Origin: Acidobacteriota bacterium
GTDB lineage: Bacteria; Acidobacteriota; UBA6911; RPQK01; JAJDTT01
Reading direction: 5' to 3'
Assembly (NCBI GenBank): GCA_028874215.1
Contig: JAPPLF010000061.1
Span: 124,001-188,000 of the forward strand
Length of the DNA: 64,000 bases
Shown here: positions 1 through 9,604 of the stretch, piece after piece
Numbering within the stretch: position 1 is the first letter of the stretch
Layout: every line of letters begins with the position of its first letter
Position numbers and translations under genes: made by a program
Notes under the pieces: model-generated
Database searches by the model: none
The model's input: the letters and a program-made list of their open reading frames with translations, nothing else
What the model was told of the DNA's origin: nothing

Positions 1-743
1 CGGATCACGGCCACCGCGTAGCTCAACCGTCGCACGGCACGGCGCGCGCGGGGCAGGGGCAGCTTTTCCTGAACTCCGGCCCGAAGTCCGAGGCAACTCC
101 CCTCCAGCGGACAGCGACCGCAACCCGGCGAGCGCGGCGTGCAGACCAGGGCCCCCAATTCCATGAGAGCCTGGTTCAGATCGGACACTTCCTCCCGGGC
201 CGCGGCATAGCGGCTGATGCGGGTCAGCAGGTCCCACAGCGGCGGGGAATCGTCTCCGGCGGAGACGCCGTCCATCTTGAGGTAGCGGGCGAAGAGCCTG
301 CGGATGTTGCCGTCCAGGATGGGCAGCGGTTGCCCATAGGCAATGGAGAGGACGGCTCCGGCCGTATACCGGCCGACTCCGGGCAACCGGATCATCTCTT
401 GGTAGGTCCGTGGGAACTCACCCCCGTGGCGGTCGCGGATCTGCTGGGCTGCCCGGCGAAGATTGCGGGCCCGGCTGTAATATCCCAGCCCCGACCAGAG
501 GGCAAGGACTTCGTCCTCGTCGCTTTCGGCCAGGTCTTCCAGCGTGGGATAACGCTTCAGAAACCTCCGGTAGTAGGGAACGACGGTCTTCACCTGGGTC
601 TGCTGGAGCATCACCTCGGCCAGGAGGACCGGATAGGGCTCAAGCCGGCGGCGCCAGGGAAGATCGCGCCGGTGCCGCTGGTACCAGCGCAGCAGATCCC
701 GGCAGAACGCGGCGACGGGAACCGGCAGTTCCAGCTTTTCCAT
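1..743 (-). CDS. mutY: A/G-specific adenine DNA glycosylase MutY (C-terminus cut by window edge)
   Basis: Removes adenine mispaired with 8-oxoguanine in base excision repair. I translated the minus strand from the ATG at 743; the frame stays open to base 1, giving 247 residues. Seen: the LPWR and EVMLQQTQV block with the catalytic Glu at about residue 43, the helix-hairpin-helix LPGVGRYTA at 120-128, the catalytic Asp of LDGNIRR at 144, and the four iron-sulfur cysteines with C-x6-C-x2-C-x5-C spacing at 201, 208, 211 and 217. The C-terminal NUDIX-like domain that recognises 8-oxoG would lie outside the window. It follows the acyl-CoA dehydrogenase by 29 bp on the same strand. No strong ribosome binding site precedes the ATG, but no better in-frame start is visible. 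Confidence 0.95.
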   Translation of the reverse strand, partial: MEKLELPVPVAAFCRDLLRWYQRHRRDLPWRRRLEPYPVLLAEVMLQQTQVKTVVPYYRRFLKRYPTLEDLAESDEDEVLALWSGLGYYSRARNLRRAAQQIRDRHGGEFPRTYQEMIRLPGVGRYTAGAVLSIAYGQPLPILDGNIRRLFARYLKMDGVSAGDDSPPLWDLLTRISRYAAAREEVSDLNQALMELGALVCTPRSPGCGRCPLEGSCLGLRAGVQEKLPLPRARRAVRRLSYAVAVI

Positions 744-772
744 GGAGTCGAAAACCAGGCCGGAGCAGGCCG

Positions 773-1951
773 CTACGGGCTGAGGACCTGCTTGGCGATG
801 GTGGCGAGTTGCATGTGGGTCGTGCCCTCGTAGATGGACCCGATCTTGGAGTCCCGAAAATACTTCTCCACGGGATAGTCCCGGGTATAGCCGTAGCCTC
901 CGAAAATCTCGATGGCGCGGGACGTGATCTTCTCGGCGACCCTGGAGCTGTAGTACTTGGCCATCGCCGCTTCCTTCAGAAAGGCCTTGCCCGCGTCCTT
1001 CAACCGCGCCGCGTTGTAGACCAGGAGTCTCGCCGCCTCCAACTCCGTCTCCATTTCCGCCACCGAGAACTGGACCCCCTGGAACTGGCCGATGGGCTTG
1101 CCGAACGCCTCCCGCTCTCGACAATAGGCGAGGGCATGGTCCAGGGCCCCCCGGGCCAGGCCGATCATCTGGGCGCCGATCCCGATTCTGCCCTCATTCA
1201 GAGTCTCGATGGCCACCTTGTAGCCGATGCCTTCGGCTCCCAGGACGTTCTCCGCAGGCACGGCGCAATCCTCCAGGATCAGCTCGCAGGTGGACGAGGC
1301 GCGAATGCCCAGCTTGTCCTCCTTCTTTCCGACGCGGAACCCGGTAAAGCTCCGTTCCACCAGGAAGGCGGTGATGCCCTTGTACCTCTTCTCGGGGGCC
1401 GCGTTGGCGAAGACGATGAAAAGATCGGCCTCCGCCGCGTTCGTGGTCCACAGCTTCCGGCCGTTGAGAACGTAATGGTCCCCCTGCCTGGAGGCCCGGG
1501 CCGCCATGGTGAACGCGTCGCTGCCGGAGGTCGCCTCCGAGAGGGCGTAGGCGCCCACCCACCGCGACGCCATGCGGGGCAGATACCGCTCCTTTTGGGA
1601 CCGTGTCCCCCATCGCAGCAGAGCGTTGTTGACCAGGGTGTTCTGGACGTCCACGACGACTCCGGCCGACGCATCCGCCGTGCTCAGCGCCTCCACCGCC
1701 AGAATGGACATGAAGAAACTGGCCCCGGCCCCACCCAATGACGCGGGGACCTCGATGCCCATCAGATCCAACTGGAAAAACTGCTGCAGGAGCTCGGGCC
1801 GGAAGACTCCGTCCCGGTCCATCTCCGCGGCCAGCGGCCGGACCTCGCTCCGGGCGAAGTCGTAGACGGCATCCCGAAACAGCGCCTCCTCTTCCGACAA
1901 TTCGGTGAGCGGCGACGGAGGCGAGCCGTAGTCGGACATGAGACGGATCAT
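773..1951 (-). CDS. Acyl-CoA dehydrogenase (short/medium-chain type)
   Basis: FAD enzyme that oxidises acyl-CoA to trans-2-enoyl-CoA in fatty acid or amino acid degradation. The 392-residue protein has the whole family layout: N-terminal helical domain, middle beta domain with the first signature YALSEATSGSDAFT near residue 140, and C-terminal helical domain with the second signature GGYGYTRDYPVEKYFRDSKI followed by IYEGTT. The Glu of IYEG (about residue 375) sits where short- and medium-chain enzymes carry the catalytic base. Length is normal. A second ATG lies four codons in. Substrate chain length cannot be read from sequence; butyryl-CoA or a branched short acyl-CoA is likely. It shares the strand with mutY and is divergent from the serine acetyltransferase. 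Confidence 0.93.
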   Translation of the reverse strand: MIRLMSDYGSPPSPLTELSEEEALFRDAVYDFARSEVRPLAAEMDRDGVFRPELLQQFFQLDLMGIEVPASLGGAGASFFMSILAVEALSTADASAGVVVDVQNTLVNNALLRWGTRSQKERYLPRMASRWVGAYALSEATSGSDAFTMAARASRQGDHYVLNGRKLWTTNAAEADLFIVFANAAPEKRYKGITAFLVERSFTGFRVGKKEDKLGIRASSTCELILEDCAVPAENVLGAEGIGYKVAIETLNEGRIGIGAQMIGLARGALDHALAYCREREAFGKPIGQFQGVQFSVAEMETELEAARLLVYNAARLKDAGKAFLKEAAMAKYYSSRVAEKITSRAIEIFGGYGYTRDYPVEKYFRDSKIGSIYEGTTHMQLATIAKQVLSP

Positions 1952-2096
1952 AGACAGACCCCCCTATCCTGACAAGGCCGGCACCAGCCCGGCCCGGCCG
2001 TCCGCTCCGGGCCGAGACCGGGCCGCGGCGGTCCTCCGGCGCCGTCCTGACAGCGGTCCCGGCACCGTAGTAGACTGTTGGCGAGGGGTCAGGGCC

Positions 2097-3014
2097 ATGA
2101 GTTCCAAGATCGACGACAGATCGCGAGGCCGGCGTTCTCTTCCCCGAGTCATCGACGACATCGCTGCCACCTACCGGGACAGCCGTCTGAAGCACCAGCA
2201 CCTGGGGGAGACGCCGCTTCCCAGCCAGCGGGTCGTTGTCGACGTCCTGGGAAAGATCCGAATGATTCTCTTCCCCGGATACTTCGGGCACCAATCCGTC
2301 ACCAACGAGACGGTGGAAGAGTACGTGAGCGGCTTGGTCGAAGAGGTGTACCGGCGCCTCTCGAAGGAGATCTGCAAAGCACTCATTCTCGAATCCGGTC
2401 CGGACCCGGAGAAGGTCGGGAGAACCGCGGATGCCATCTGCCTTCGTTTCCTGAAGACCTTTCCGCGACTTCGCCGGCTGTTGGGACTGGACCTGGAGGC
2501 CGCCATGGACGGCGACCCGGCGGCCCGGAGCAACCACGAGATCATCTTCAGCTACCCCTGCATGAAGGCCGTCACCATCTATCGGGTCGCCCACGAGCTG
2601 ACCCTTTTGAACGTCCCGCTGATCCCCAGGATCATGACCGAATACGCCCATCACGAAACGGGAATCGACATCCACCCGGGCGCCCGAATCGGCCGCCGTT
2701 TCTTCATCGACCACGGCACCGGTGTCGTCATCGGCGAAACCACCGAGATCGGAGAGAACGTCAAGCTCTATCAGGGCGTGACTCTGGGTGCGCTGAGCTT
2801 CCCCGAAGGGGCGGCGGCGGCCCGTGGAAAGAAACGCCATCCCACCATCGAGGACAACGTGGTCATCTATTCCGGGGCCACGATTCTGGGCGGCAATACG
2901 GTCATCGGCCGGGATTCCATCATCGGCGGCAACGTCTGGATCATCAGCAGCGTGCCTCCCGGGTCCAAGGTCATGGTGAGGGTTCCCAAACTTCGAATCA
3001 CCGCCGCGGTCTGA
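2097..3014 (+). CDS. cysE: Serine O-acetyltransferase (EpsC/CysE type)
   Basis: Transfers acetyl from acetyl-CoA to serine, the first step of cysteine synthesis. The protein of 305 residues has an N-terminal helical part of about 185 residues and a C-terminal left-handed beta-helix made of hexapeptide repeats. Visible active-site blocks are HHETGIDIHPGARIG and FFIDHGTGVVIGET, and the tail carries the usual GGNTVIG and GGNVWII repeats. I start at the ATG at 2097 because it has an AGGGG-type ribosome binding site and the conserved domain begins after it; an upstream in-frame ATG at 1938 would only add an Arg/Pro-rich stretch antisense to the neighbour. The long N-terminal domain is typical of the plant-like/EpsC subgroup rather than the short Bacillus form. 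Confidence 0.9.
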   Translation: MSSKIDDRSRGRRSLPRVIDDIAATYRDSRLKHQHLGETPLPSQRVVVDVLGKIRMILFPGYFGHQSVTNETVEEYVSGLVEEVYRRLSKEICKALILESGPDPEKVGRTADAICLRFLKTFPRLRRLLGLDLEAAMDGDPAARSNHEIIFSYPCMKAVTIYRVAHELTLLNVPLIPRIMTEYAHHETGIDIHPGARIGRRFFIDHGTGVVIGETTEIGENVKLYQGVTLGALSFPEGAAAARGKKRHPTIEDNVVIYSGATILGGNTVIGRDSIIGGNVWIISSVPPGSKVMVRVPKLRITAAV

Positions 3015-3136
3015 CCCGCCATTCAATCCGGGCCGGTGTGCCCGCCCTTTCACAGTTCCGCTCCCCCGTTCCTCCCCCCCTTGTCCCCCGCCGTTGACAG
3101 TTTCTTCCGGCCGTTGGTAACTTGGATCTTAACTCC

Positions 3137-5836
3137 ATGATCAATCGGGTCATACTCTCCATCGGGATCCTGCTGGGGCCCGCCCTGCCCTTGTTCGGCT
3201 CCGACAGGTCCGCGGCCGAGTTCTTCGAGATGCGCATTCGGCCCCTGCTGGCCGAAAACTGCTACGCCTGCCACACCAGCGCCCGCAAGGGAGATCTTCG
3301 ATTGGATTCGAGGGACGGACTGGTTCGCGGGGGCAGTTCCGGGCCGGCCATCAGGCCCGGAAACGCTGCCGGCAGCCTGCTCGTCCGGGTCGTCTCCCAC
3401 ACCCATGAGAGGCTGCAGATGCCTCCCCAGGGAAAGCTCAGCGACCGGAAAATCGAGGACCTGCGCAGTTGGATCGACGCCGGCGCCGTCTGGCCGGACA
3501 CCGGCGACAAGTTGATCGCCTCGAATCCGGCAGCCACCTACACGGTCACGCCGGAGCAACGGGCCTTCTGGTCTCTGCGGCCGCTGCAGGAAACCGATCC
3601 TCCCGGCGTGGGGGATGCCCCCCGGCCGGGAAACCCCATCGACTATTTCGTCCTGGACCGGCTGGAAAAAGAGGGTCTGGCTCCCGTCGGGTCCGCCGAC
3701 AGGCGTACTCTCATCCGGAGAGCCAGCTTCGACCTGAGCGGACTTCCGCCCACGCCCGAAGAGGTGGAGGCCTTCGCCTCCGACACCTCTCCGGACGCCT
3801 TCTCCCGGGTCGTGGAGCGGCTGCTGGCCTCCCACCACTATGGAGAGCGTTGGGGGCGCCACTGGCTGGACCTGGCCCGCTATTCCGACGGCAGATTGGG
3901 AGCCCGGACGGACACTCCCTATCCCAACGCCTTCCGATACCGGGATTGGGTCGTCGAAGCGTTCAACCGGGACCTGCCCTACGATCAATTCATCCTGGCC
4001 CAGGTCGCGGCCGACCAACTGCCTGTCGAAAGCCGGGAGGAATTGCTTGCGGGCCTGGGCTTTCTCGCCATCGCTCCCAACCTGGACGACCTGGTGGACG
4101 TGACGGCCCGAACTTTCCTGGGGCTGACCGTGGGCTGCGCCCGGTGCCACGACCACAAGTACGACCCCATCCCCACTCAGGACTTCTATTCCCTGAAGGG
4201 TGTGTTCACCAGCAGCAAAGCCGGGGAACACCCTCTGGTGGCCGACCCCGTCGTCGATGCCTACAAGCAGAGCCAGGAGCGGATCAACGCCCGGAAGGAG
4301 GCGATTCAGGCCTTCATCACGGCTCAGTCGGAGCAACTGTCGGAAATCCTGATGGGACAGACCTCCGGCTACATGGTGGCCGCCTGGAAGGCGATGCGCG
4401 GGAATTCGCAGGCGCCGCCGGCCGAACTGGACTCGGAGATCCTGGACCGGTGGGTCAAGTACCTGGGTCGAAAGGACCTGGAACACCCCTACCTCCGTGA
4501 GTGGGAAGAGCTTGGAGACCAGGGAGGAACTCTCCAACAGGTGAACGATCTCTCCCGCCTCTTCCAGGACGCGGTGCTGGCCGTCCACGCCGAGAAGAAG
4601 GGCATCGAGGACAGGAACTACGTGAAGTTGGGCGGGGCCAAAGGGGTCGCCGACCAGGGCACCCGCCAGTTCACGAACCTGGAGTTCCTCGACCTGGAGA
4701 AGTGGTACCTGTGGAGGGACCTGGCGGCGGGGCCCCATCCCCGAGGGAGCTTCCGGTTCCCGGGCGGAGTGTTTTACTACGGTGCGGAAGAGGGATTGGA
4801 GATCGATCGCTTTCTCAGCCCGGTCTGGAAGGGTCATCTGGACCGGATGCGCGCCGAATTGAAGCGTCTTGAGGACTCGGCTCCCGAGCCCTATCCGTTT
4901 CTCCACATCTATCAGGACCGGGAGAAACCGGAGGACCTCCAAGTTGCCATTCGGGGCGACACGAAGAACCTGGGGGACGTGGCTCCGCGAAGGTTCCTCC
5001 ACATTCTGAGCGACGGGACCCCGAAACCATTCACGGAAGGAAGCGGCCGCCTGGAGTTGGCCAAGGCCATTGCCGATCCCCGGAACCCTCTGACCGCGCG
5101 AGTCATGGTGAATCGGATCTGGCAGCATCATTTCGGCCGGGGACTCATTTCGACGCCGAGCAATCTGGGGAGATTGGGAGAACCGGCCAGCCATCCCCGG
5201 CTGCTGGACTACTTGGCGGGGCGCTTCATTCGCAACGGGTGGTCCGTCAAGCAACTCCACAAGGAGATCATGCTGTCGGCCGCCTATGCCCGGAGCAGCC
5301 GACACCACCAGGAGAATTTCCGGAAGGATCCTGAAAACCGGCTACTGTGGCGAATGAACCCGATTCAGAGGCTGGACGCGGAAGCCCTGCGGGACACGAT
5401 ACTGGCCGTCTCGGGAAGTCTGGACCGCACGCCGGGCGGACCGCCGAATCCGCTGGACGAAAAGCACCGCCGCCGCGCCCTGTACGCCACCGTCAGCCGG
5501 ACTCAGCCCGACCGGGCCATGGCGCTGTTCGATTTTCCCGACCCCAATGCCCACAGCGACCGGCGCGCCGTGACCGTGGGTCCCATGCAGCGGCTCTTTT
5601 TCCTCAACAGCCCCTTTGTCATGGAGCAGGCGAAAGCCCTGGCCGGCCGCCTGGCCAGAGAGTCTCCTCAGGGGAACCGGGCCCGGATCCGGCGGGCCTA
5701 CCAATTGCTGTACGGACGCCCCCCGGATCCGTCCGAGATCCGCATGGGGCTTGAATACCTGGAGGAAGAAAAGGATCCCTGGCCCAAGTACGCTCAGATG
5801 CTGCTGGCGTCCAGCGAGTTCAGTTCGGTGAACTGA
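3137..5836 (+). CDS. PSD1-type secreted cytochrome protein (PSCyt1 + DUF1549 + DUF1553)
   Basis: Large exported protein of a family abundant in Planctomycetes, Verrucomicrobia and Acidobacteria; its biochemical role is not firmly known. The ATG at 3137 begins a clear signal peptide (hydrophobic residues 4-20). A planctomycete-type cytochrome c domain follows with the haem motif CYACH at residues 42-46. The middle region (about 135-350) matches DUF1549, including the GERWGRHWLDLARYSD block and a second Cys pair in GCARCHDHKYDPI. The C-terminal region (about 600-890) matches DUF1553, with LTARVMVNRIWQHHFGRG. About 899 residues, a usual length. The DUF1501 gene follows after 95 bp, a pairing that is conserved in these phyla and suggests joint function, perhaps in polysaccharide breakdown. 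A TTG start at 3122 is possible but lacks support. Confidence 0.9.
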   Translation: MINRVILSIGILLGPALPLFGSDRSAAEFFEMRIRPLLAENCYACHTSARKGDLRLDSRDGLVRGGSSGPAIRPGNAAGSLLVRVVSHTHERLQMPPQGKLSDRKIEDLRSWIDAGAVWPDTGDKLIASNPAATYTVTPEQRAFWSLRPLQETDPPGVGDAPRPGNPIDYFVLDRLEKEGLAPVGSADRRTLIRRASFDLSGLPPTPEEVEAFASDTSPDAFSRVVERLLASHHYGERWGRHWLDLARYSDGRLGARTDTPYPNAFRYRDWVVEAFNRDLPYDQFILAQVAADQLPVESREELLAGLGFLAIAPNLDDLVDVTARTFLGLTVGCARCHDHKYDPIPTQDFYSLKGVFTSSKAGEHPLVADPVVDAYKQSQERINARKEAIQAFITAQSEQLSEILMGQTSGYMVAAWKAMRGNSQAPPAELDSEILDRWVKYLGRKDLEHPYLREWEELGDQGGTLQQVNDLSRLFQDAVLAVHAEKKGIEDRNYVKLGGAKGVADQGTRQFTNLEFLDLEKWYLWRDLAAGPHPRGSFRFPGGVFYYGAEEGLEIDRFLSPVWKGHLDRMRAELKRLEDSAPEPYPFLHIYQDREKPEDLQVAIRGDTKNLGDVAPRRFLHILSDGTPKPFTEGSGRLELAKAIADPRNPLTARVMVNRIWQHHFGRGLISTPSNLGRLGEPASHPRLLDYLAGRFIRNGWSVKQLHKEIMLSAAYARSSRHHQENFRKDPENRLLWRMNPIQRLDAEALRDTILAVSGSLDRTPGGPPNPLDEKHRRRALYATVSRTQPDRAMALFDFPDPNAHSDRRAVTVGPMQRLFFLNSPFVMEQAKALAGRLARESPQGNRARIRRAYQLLYGRPPDPSEIRMGLEYLEEEKDPWPKYAQMLLASSEFSSVN

Positions 5837-5931
5837 GGTGTCCGAACTCAGCCGGGGTTGGCCGGAAAGGACTGGCACGGTACTGACAATCCGGAAAGAT
5901 TCCCTTACCGTTGTCACGGGAGGAGCCCAAC

Positions 5932-7305
5932 ATGAACCGACGTGAAATGCTGTCTCTCATGGGGACCGGGTTCGGCACGGTAGGCATGTCCAGCCTGCTG
6001 GCCGGCCCTTCCGGCGACCAGCCCCTGTCTCGCCGGACACCCCATTTCCCACCCAAGGCCAAGCACGTCATCTTTCTCTTCCTCAACGGCGGGCTCTCCC
6101 AGGTGGATACTTTCGACCCCAAACCGGCGCTGGACCGGCACCACGGCGATCCGCTTCCCGGCCCCAAGGTCAGGACCGACCGGGCCTCGGGAACCCTGAT
6201 GAGATCTCCGTTTCGCTTCAGCCGCCGCGGCGAGAGCGGAATCCCGGTCTCTGAGATCTTCCCGCAAGTGGGCGAATCCATCGACGACTTCTGCGTCATC
6301 CGCTCCATGCATTCGGACATCGGCAATCACGAGCCCTCCCTGCTCCTCATGAGTTGTGGACATCAGCTCCCCGGTCACCCCTCCATGGGTTCGTGGATCA
6401 CCTACGGACTGGGCTCCGAGAACGAGAACCTGCCCGGATTCGTGGTGTTGTGCCCCGGCTATCCCATCGTGGGCCCTCCCCTCTGGTCCTCCGGATTCCT
6501 TCCCAACACCTACCAGGGGACCCACGTTCGCAACAACGAGACGTCGCCGGAAAAGCTGGTGCGGAACGTTCGAAATCAGAGTTTGCTCCCCGGCGAGCAG
6601 GAGCGGCAGTTGGCTCTGTTGTCCCGACTCAACCGCTCCTACCTGGGACGGCTCGGTCACCAGCCGGAACTGGAGTCGGGCATCGCCGCCATGGAAGTGG
6701 CGTTCCGGATGCAGATGGAAGTGCCCCACGTCTTCGACATCACCCGGGAGAAGGAATCCACACGCTCGCGGTACGGCGACAGCGACTTCGGCCGCGGCTG
6801 CCTCATGGCCCTTCGCCTGGTGGAGCAGGGGGTTCGCATGGTCCAGGTCTTCTACGGAAGCTCCCAGCCCTGGGACAGCCACGACGACATCCAGGACCAC
6901 CGCCGCCACGCCCAGGTGGCCGACGGTCCCATCGCCGCCCTGATCCGGGATCTGAAGTCACGGGGCCTGTTCGAGGAGACCCTGGTCATGGTCGGCAGCG
7001 AGTTCGGCCGCACGCCCATGATTCAGAACAGCGGCCTGGAGAAGATCGGAAAGGGGCGGGACCACAACGTGCACGGCTACAGCACGCTTCTGGCGGGAGG
7101 TGGAATTCGCGGCGGCTGCACCTACGGCGCCACCGACGATTTCGGATACAAGGCCGTGGAAGACCGGGTCCATCCCAATGACCTGCATGCCACGATCCTG
7201 CATCTCCTGGGCTTGGACCACACGCGATTGACCTTTCGGTACAGCGGGAGGGACTTCCGCCTCACCGACGTGGGGGGCAAGGTCCTCCACGACGTCCTGG
7301 CGTGA
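5932..7305 (+). CDS. DUF1501 family protein (alkaline-phosphatase-superfamily fold, Tat-type leader)
   Basis: Exported protein of the DUF1501 family, related to sulfatases and phosphatases by fold; substrate unknown. The ATG at 5932 is chosen because a GGGAGGAG ribosome binding site lies just upstream and the mature family starts here. The first residues, MNRREMLSLMG followed by a hydrophobic stretch, look like a twin-arginine leader. Family blocks visible are KHVIFLFLNGGLSQVDTFDPKP near residue 45, MHSDIGNHEPS, GCLMALRLVEQGVRMVQVFYG in the middle, VMVGSEFGRTP, GRDHNVHGYSTLLAGGGI and the closing LHATILHLLGLDH. The 457-residue length is normal. It lies directly downstream of the PSD1 protein in a probable two-gene operon and converges on the M28 peptidase three bases away. 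Confidence 0.92.
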   Translation: MNRREMLSLMGTGFGTVGMSSLLAGPSGDQPLSRRTPHFPPKAKHVIFLFLNGGLSQVDTFDPKPALDRHHGDPLPGPKVRTDRASGTLMRSPFRFSRRGESGIPVSEIFPQVGESIDDFCVIRSMHSDIGNHEPSLLLMSCGHQLPGHPSMGSWITYGLGSENENLPGFVVLCPGYPIVGPPLWSSGFLPNTYQGTHVRNNETSPEKLVRNVRNQSLLPGEQERQLALLSRLNRSYLGRLGHQPELESGIAAMEVAFRMQMEVPHVFDITREKESTRSRYGDSDFGRGCLMALRLVEQGVRMVQVFYGSSQPWDSHDDIQDHRRHAQVADGPIAALIRDLKSRGLFEETLVMVGSEFGRTPMIQNSGLEKIGKGRDHNVHGYSTLLAGGGIRGGCTYGATDDFGYKAVEDRVHPNDLHATILHLLGLDHTRLTFRYSGRDFRLTDVGGKVLHDVLA

Positions 7306-7308
7306 CGG

Positions 7309-9564
7309 TCAAGGCGCCAGGAGTCGAGCCGCCCGTTCGACCTCGCCGGAGAAAGCCCGGATCAAGCCGGCCGTCCGTTCGATCTGAGCCTCGACCTGTT
7401 TCCAGTTCCGCTGCTCAATGGCCTCTCGTACTCCGGGAAGGGTCTTGACTCCGTACCCGGTGTAGAAGCCCGGCGCATAGATGTGATGCCGGTACCAGGG
7501 GCGCCCCGGCAGCCCCTCCGGGTGTGCGAATTTCTGCTCCAGCCCCGTCAGGATCCGATTCAACTGCAACCGTTCCGCTTCCGGAAGCGTGCCCCTCGAT
7601 GCGAAACGTCCGTAGCCGCGAGCATACTTGCGGGCGCTGACCTGAAGTCCCGCCACGGCGTTTCGAAGCGGCGCGAAGTTGAAGAAGGGAACCGCATCCC
7701 GCGGCGCGGGAGGGACGTAAATCCGCGTCGGGTCCGAGGCCGCTTTCAGATATCCCTCCCGGATCCAACGGTTCAGGGCTTGGGTCCCGCGGCGCATTTC
7801 GCCGGCCAGATTCATGACCTCCGTCAGGTAACCCTCCAGCGTGGCGGCCAGGCGGGTGAACTCCAACGGCAGGACTTCGGCGTTGGCCAGCCGAAGAACG
7901 ATTCTGCCGGCCACCTGGGCCAGGACCACGCCGTACCGGTATCCCGGATCCATGAACCGGTGGTAATGGTCGAAGGAGTCATAGAGGGAATGATAGGAGC
8001 CCTGGGAGGACTCGCCGCCGAAAGCCAGATTCAGGCTGGCGATTCCCAGGTGCTGGAGAAACGGAGTGTAGTCGGAACCCGATCCCAGGGCTCCCAGCCT
8101 CACCCGCTCCACCGGTGCAAGCGGCAGCGGATCGATGGAGACCGTTCGCCGGGCCAGGGAACGCTGCAGGACGCTCAGGTCCGTCTGGGGATCGTCGACG
8201 TCCCTCGCCGCCTGATTGACCAGCGTCTCCAGGATGTGGGAGCCTCCCGCGCTCAGGAATCCGCGGCCGTTGGAGTCGCTGTTCACGTACACGACGGCCT
8301 TTTTCTTCAACTCGCCGGCGTATTCCTCCACCCACTCGGTGGAGCCGATCAGGCCCGGCTCCTCGGCGTCCCAGGCGGCGTAGACGATGCTGCGGCGAGG
8401 ACGCCAACCGTCCCCGGACAGGCTGGCCACCGCCCGGGCCTCGGCCAGCATGGCGGCCACACCGCTCACCGGATCCCTGGCGCCGTGGACCCAGGCGTCG
8501 TGATGGTTGCCGCGGAGGATCCACTGATCCGGCTCTTCCCGGCCTTCCAGCCGGGCGATGACGTTGTAGACGCGAACCAGGTCCCAGTTGAACTCCAGCT
8601 TGAGGCGCACCTTGGCCGGACCCGGACCCACGTGGTAGGTGATGGGCAGGGCGCCGCGCCAATGGGGGGGAGCCACCGGACCCCCCAGCGCGCTGAGCAG
8701 GGGAAGGGCGTCTTCATGGGAGATGGGAAGGACCGGAATTCGAGGCAGGGTGGGCGCTTCGCTGCGGGACAATCTTTCGGCGTCCTCGGTCGCCGCCGTG
8801 AAGGGGGTCAATGGATCTCCGGGATGGACCGGCATGTCCAGCACCGATCCCCTCTCCACCCCATCCTCATTCCGAAACGGACCCGTGGGATAGGCGTCGC
8901 CCTGGAAATACCCGTCGTCTTTGGGATCGGAATAGATGATGCAGGCCAGCGCGCCCCGCTCGGCCGCCAGCTTGGGCTTGAGCCCTCTCCATGAACCCCC
9001 GTAGCGGGCGATGACGATCCGGTCCTTGACCTGAATGCCCCGGCGGTCCAGTTGCTCGTAATCGGCCGGGATCCCGTAGTTGACGTAGACCAGTTGACCG
9101 GTCGCCTCCCCATCCGGCGAGTAGGCGTTGTAGGCGGGCAAAATTTCCGATGTCTGGCCGGAGGTGGAATCCTCGGCCAGCGCGGGTTCCTTCAGGCGAG
9201 CCCGGAAGGGCTCGGGCTCCAGCATTTCCAACCGGCGAAGCCTGGGTGTGGGAAAGAGGATCCGGTACTCGTCCAACCGGGCTTCATACCCCCAGGAGCG
9301 AAAGAGGGAAACCATGAACTCGGCGTTTTCCCGGCCTTTGGGAGAGCCCGGGTGATGCGGGCGGGAACTGAGTTTTCGGATCCATTCTTCAATCTGCGCC
9401 GGATCCAGGTCAGCGTCCATTTTCGATTCCAGGAGCCGCTGCTCCTCGGCCGCGCCGCGGGAAAACCCCAGGATTTCGGGAGGATTCTCCGGAGCGCTCT
9501 CGACCGGACCCCAACCGCTCCACAGGATCAGAAAACCGATTCCACAATGTCTACAGATGCGCAT
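7309..9564 (-). CDS. Secreted M28 zinc peptidase, glutamate carboxypeptidase II/transferrin-receptor-like
   Basis: Exported di-zinc aminopeptidase or carboxypeptidase of the family that includes human GCPII. A signal peptide covers about residues 1-24 (MRICRHCGIGFLILW onward, cleavage after VESA). A protease-associated domain follows (about 130-330). The peptidase domain shows the zinc-binding blocks in order: GNHHDAWVHGARDPVSG, AWDAEEPGLIGSTEW with the catalytic Glu pair, YVNSDSNGRG, GSGSDYTPFLQ and YHSLYDSFDHYHRF with the last His ligand. The remaining 200 residues match the transferrin-receptor-like dimerisation domain. At 751 residues it is full length. GGAGG lies a few bases before the ATG. 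Substrate specificity cannot be deduced, though an uptake-related role on small peptides is likely. Confidence 0.93.
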   Translation of the reverse strand: MRICRHCGIGFLILWSGWGPVESAPENPPEILGFSRGAAEEQRLLESKMDADLDPAQIEEWIRKLSSRPHHPGSPKGRENAEFMVSLFRSWGYEARLDEYRILFPTPRLRRLEMLEPEPFRARLKEPALAEDSTSGQTSEILPAYNAYSPDGEATGQLVYVNYGIPADYEQLDRRGIQVKDRIVIARYGGSWRGLKPKLAAERGALACIIYSDPKDDGYFQGDAYPTGPFRNEDGVERGSVLDMPVHPGDPLTPFTAATEDAERLSRSEAPTLPRIPVLPISHEDALPLLSALGGPVAPPHWRGALPITYHVGPGPAKVRLKLEFNWDLVRVYNVIARLEGREEPDQWILRGNHHDAWVHGARDPVSGVAAMLAEARAVASLSGDGWRPRRSIVYAAWDAEEPGLIGSTEWVEEYAGELKKKAVVYVNSDSNGRGFLSAGGSHILETLVNQAARDVDDPQTDLSVLQRSLARRTVSIDPLPLAPVERVRLGALGSGSDYTPFLQHLGIASLNLAFGGESSQGSYHSLYDSFDHYHRFMDPGYRYGVVLAQVAGRIVLRLANAEVLPLEFTRLAATLEGYLTEVMNLAGEMRRGTQALNRWIREGYLKAASDPTRIYVPPAPRDAVPFFNFAPLRNAVAGLQVSARKYARGYGRFASRGTLPEAERLQLNRILTGLEQKFAHPEGLPGRPWYRHHIYAPGFYTGYGVKTLPGVREAIEQRNWKQVEAQIERTAGLIRAFSGEVERAARLLAP

Positions 9565-9604
9565 CGAGGACCTCCGGGAAATTCACCAGGCTGCCGAGAC
9601 CGTC

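Noticed and set aside
1194-3053. Minus-strand open frame of 619 codons across acyl-CoA dehydrogenase and cysE
   Set aside because: Overlaps two clear genes in other frames and has no family similarity.
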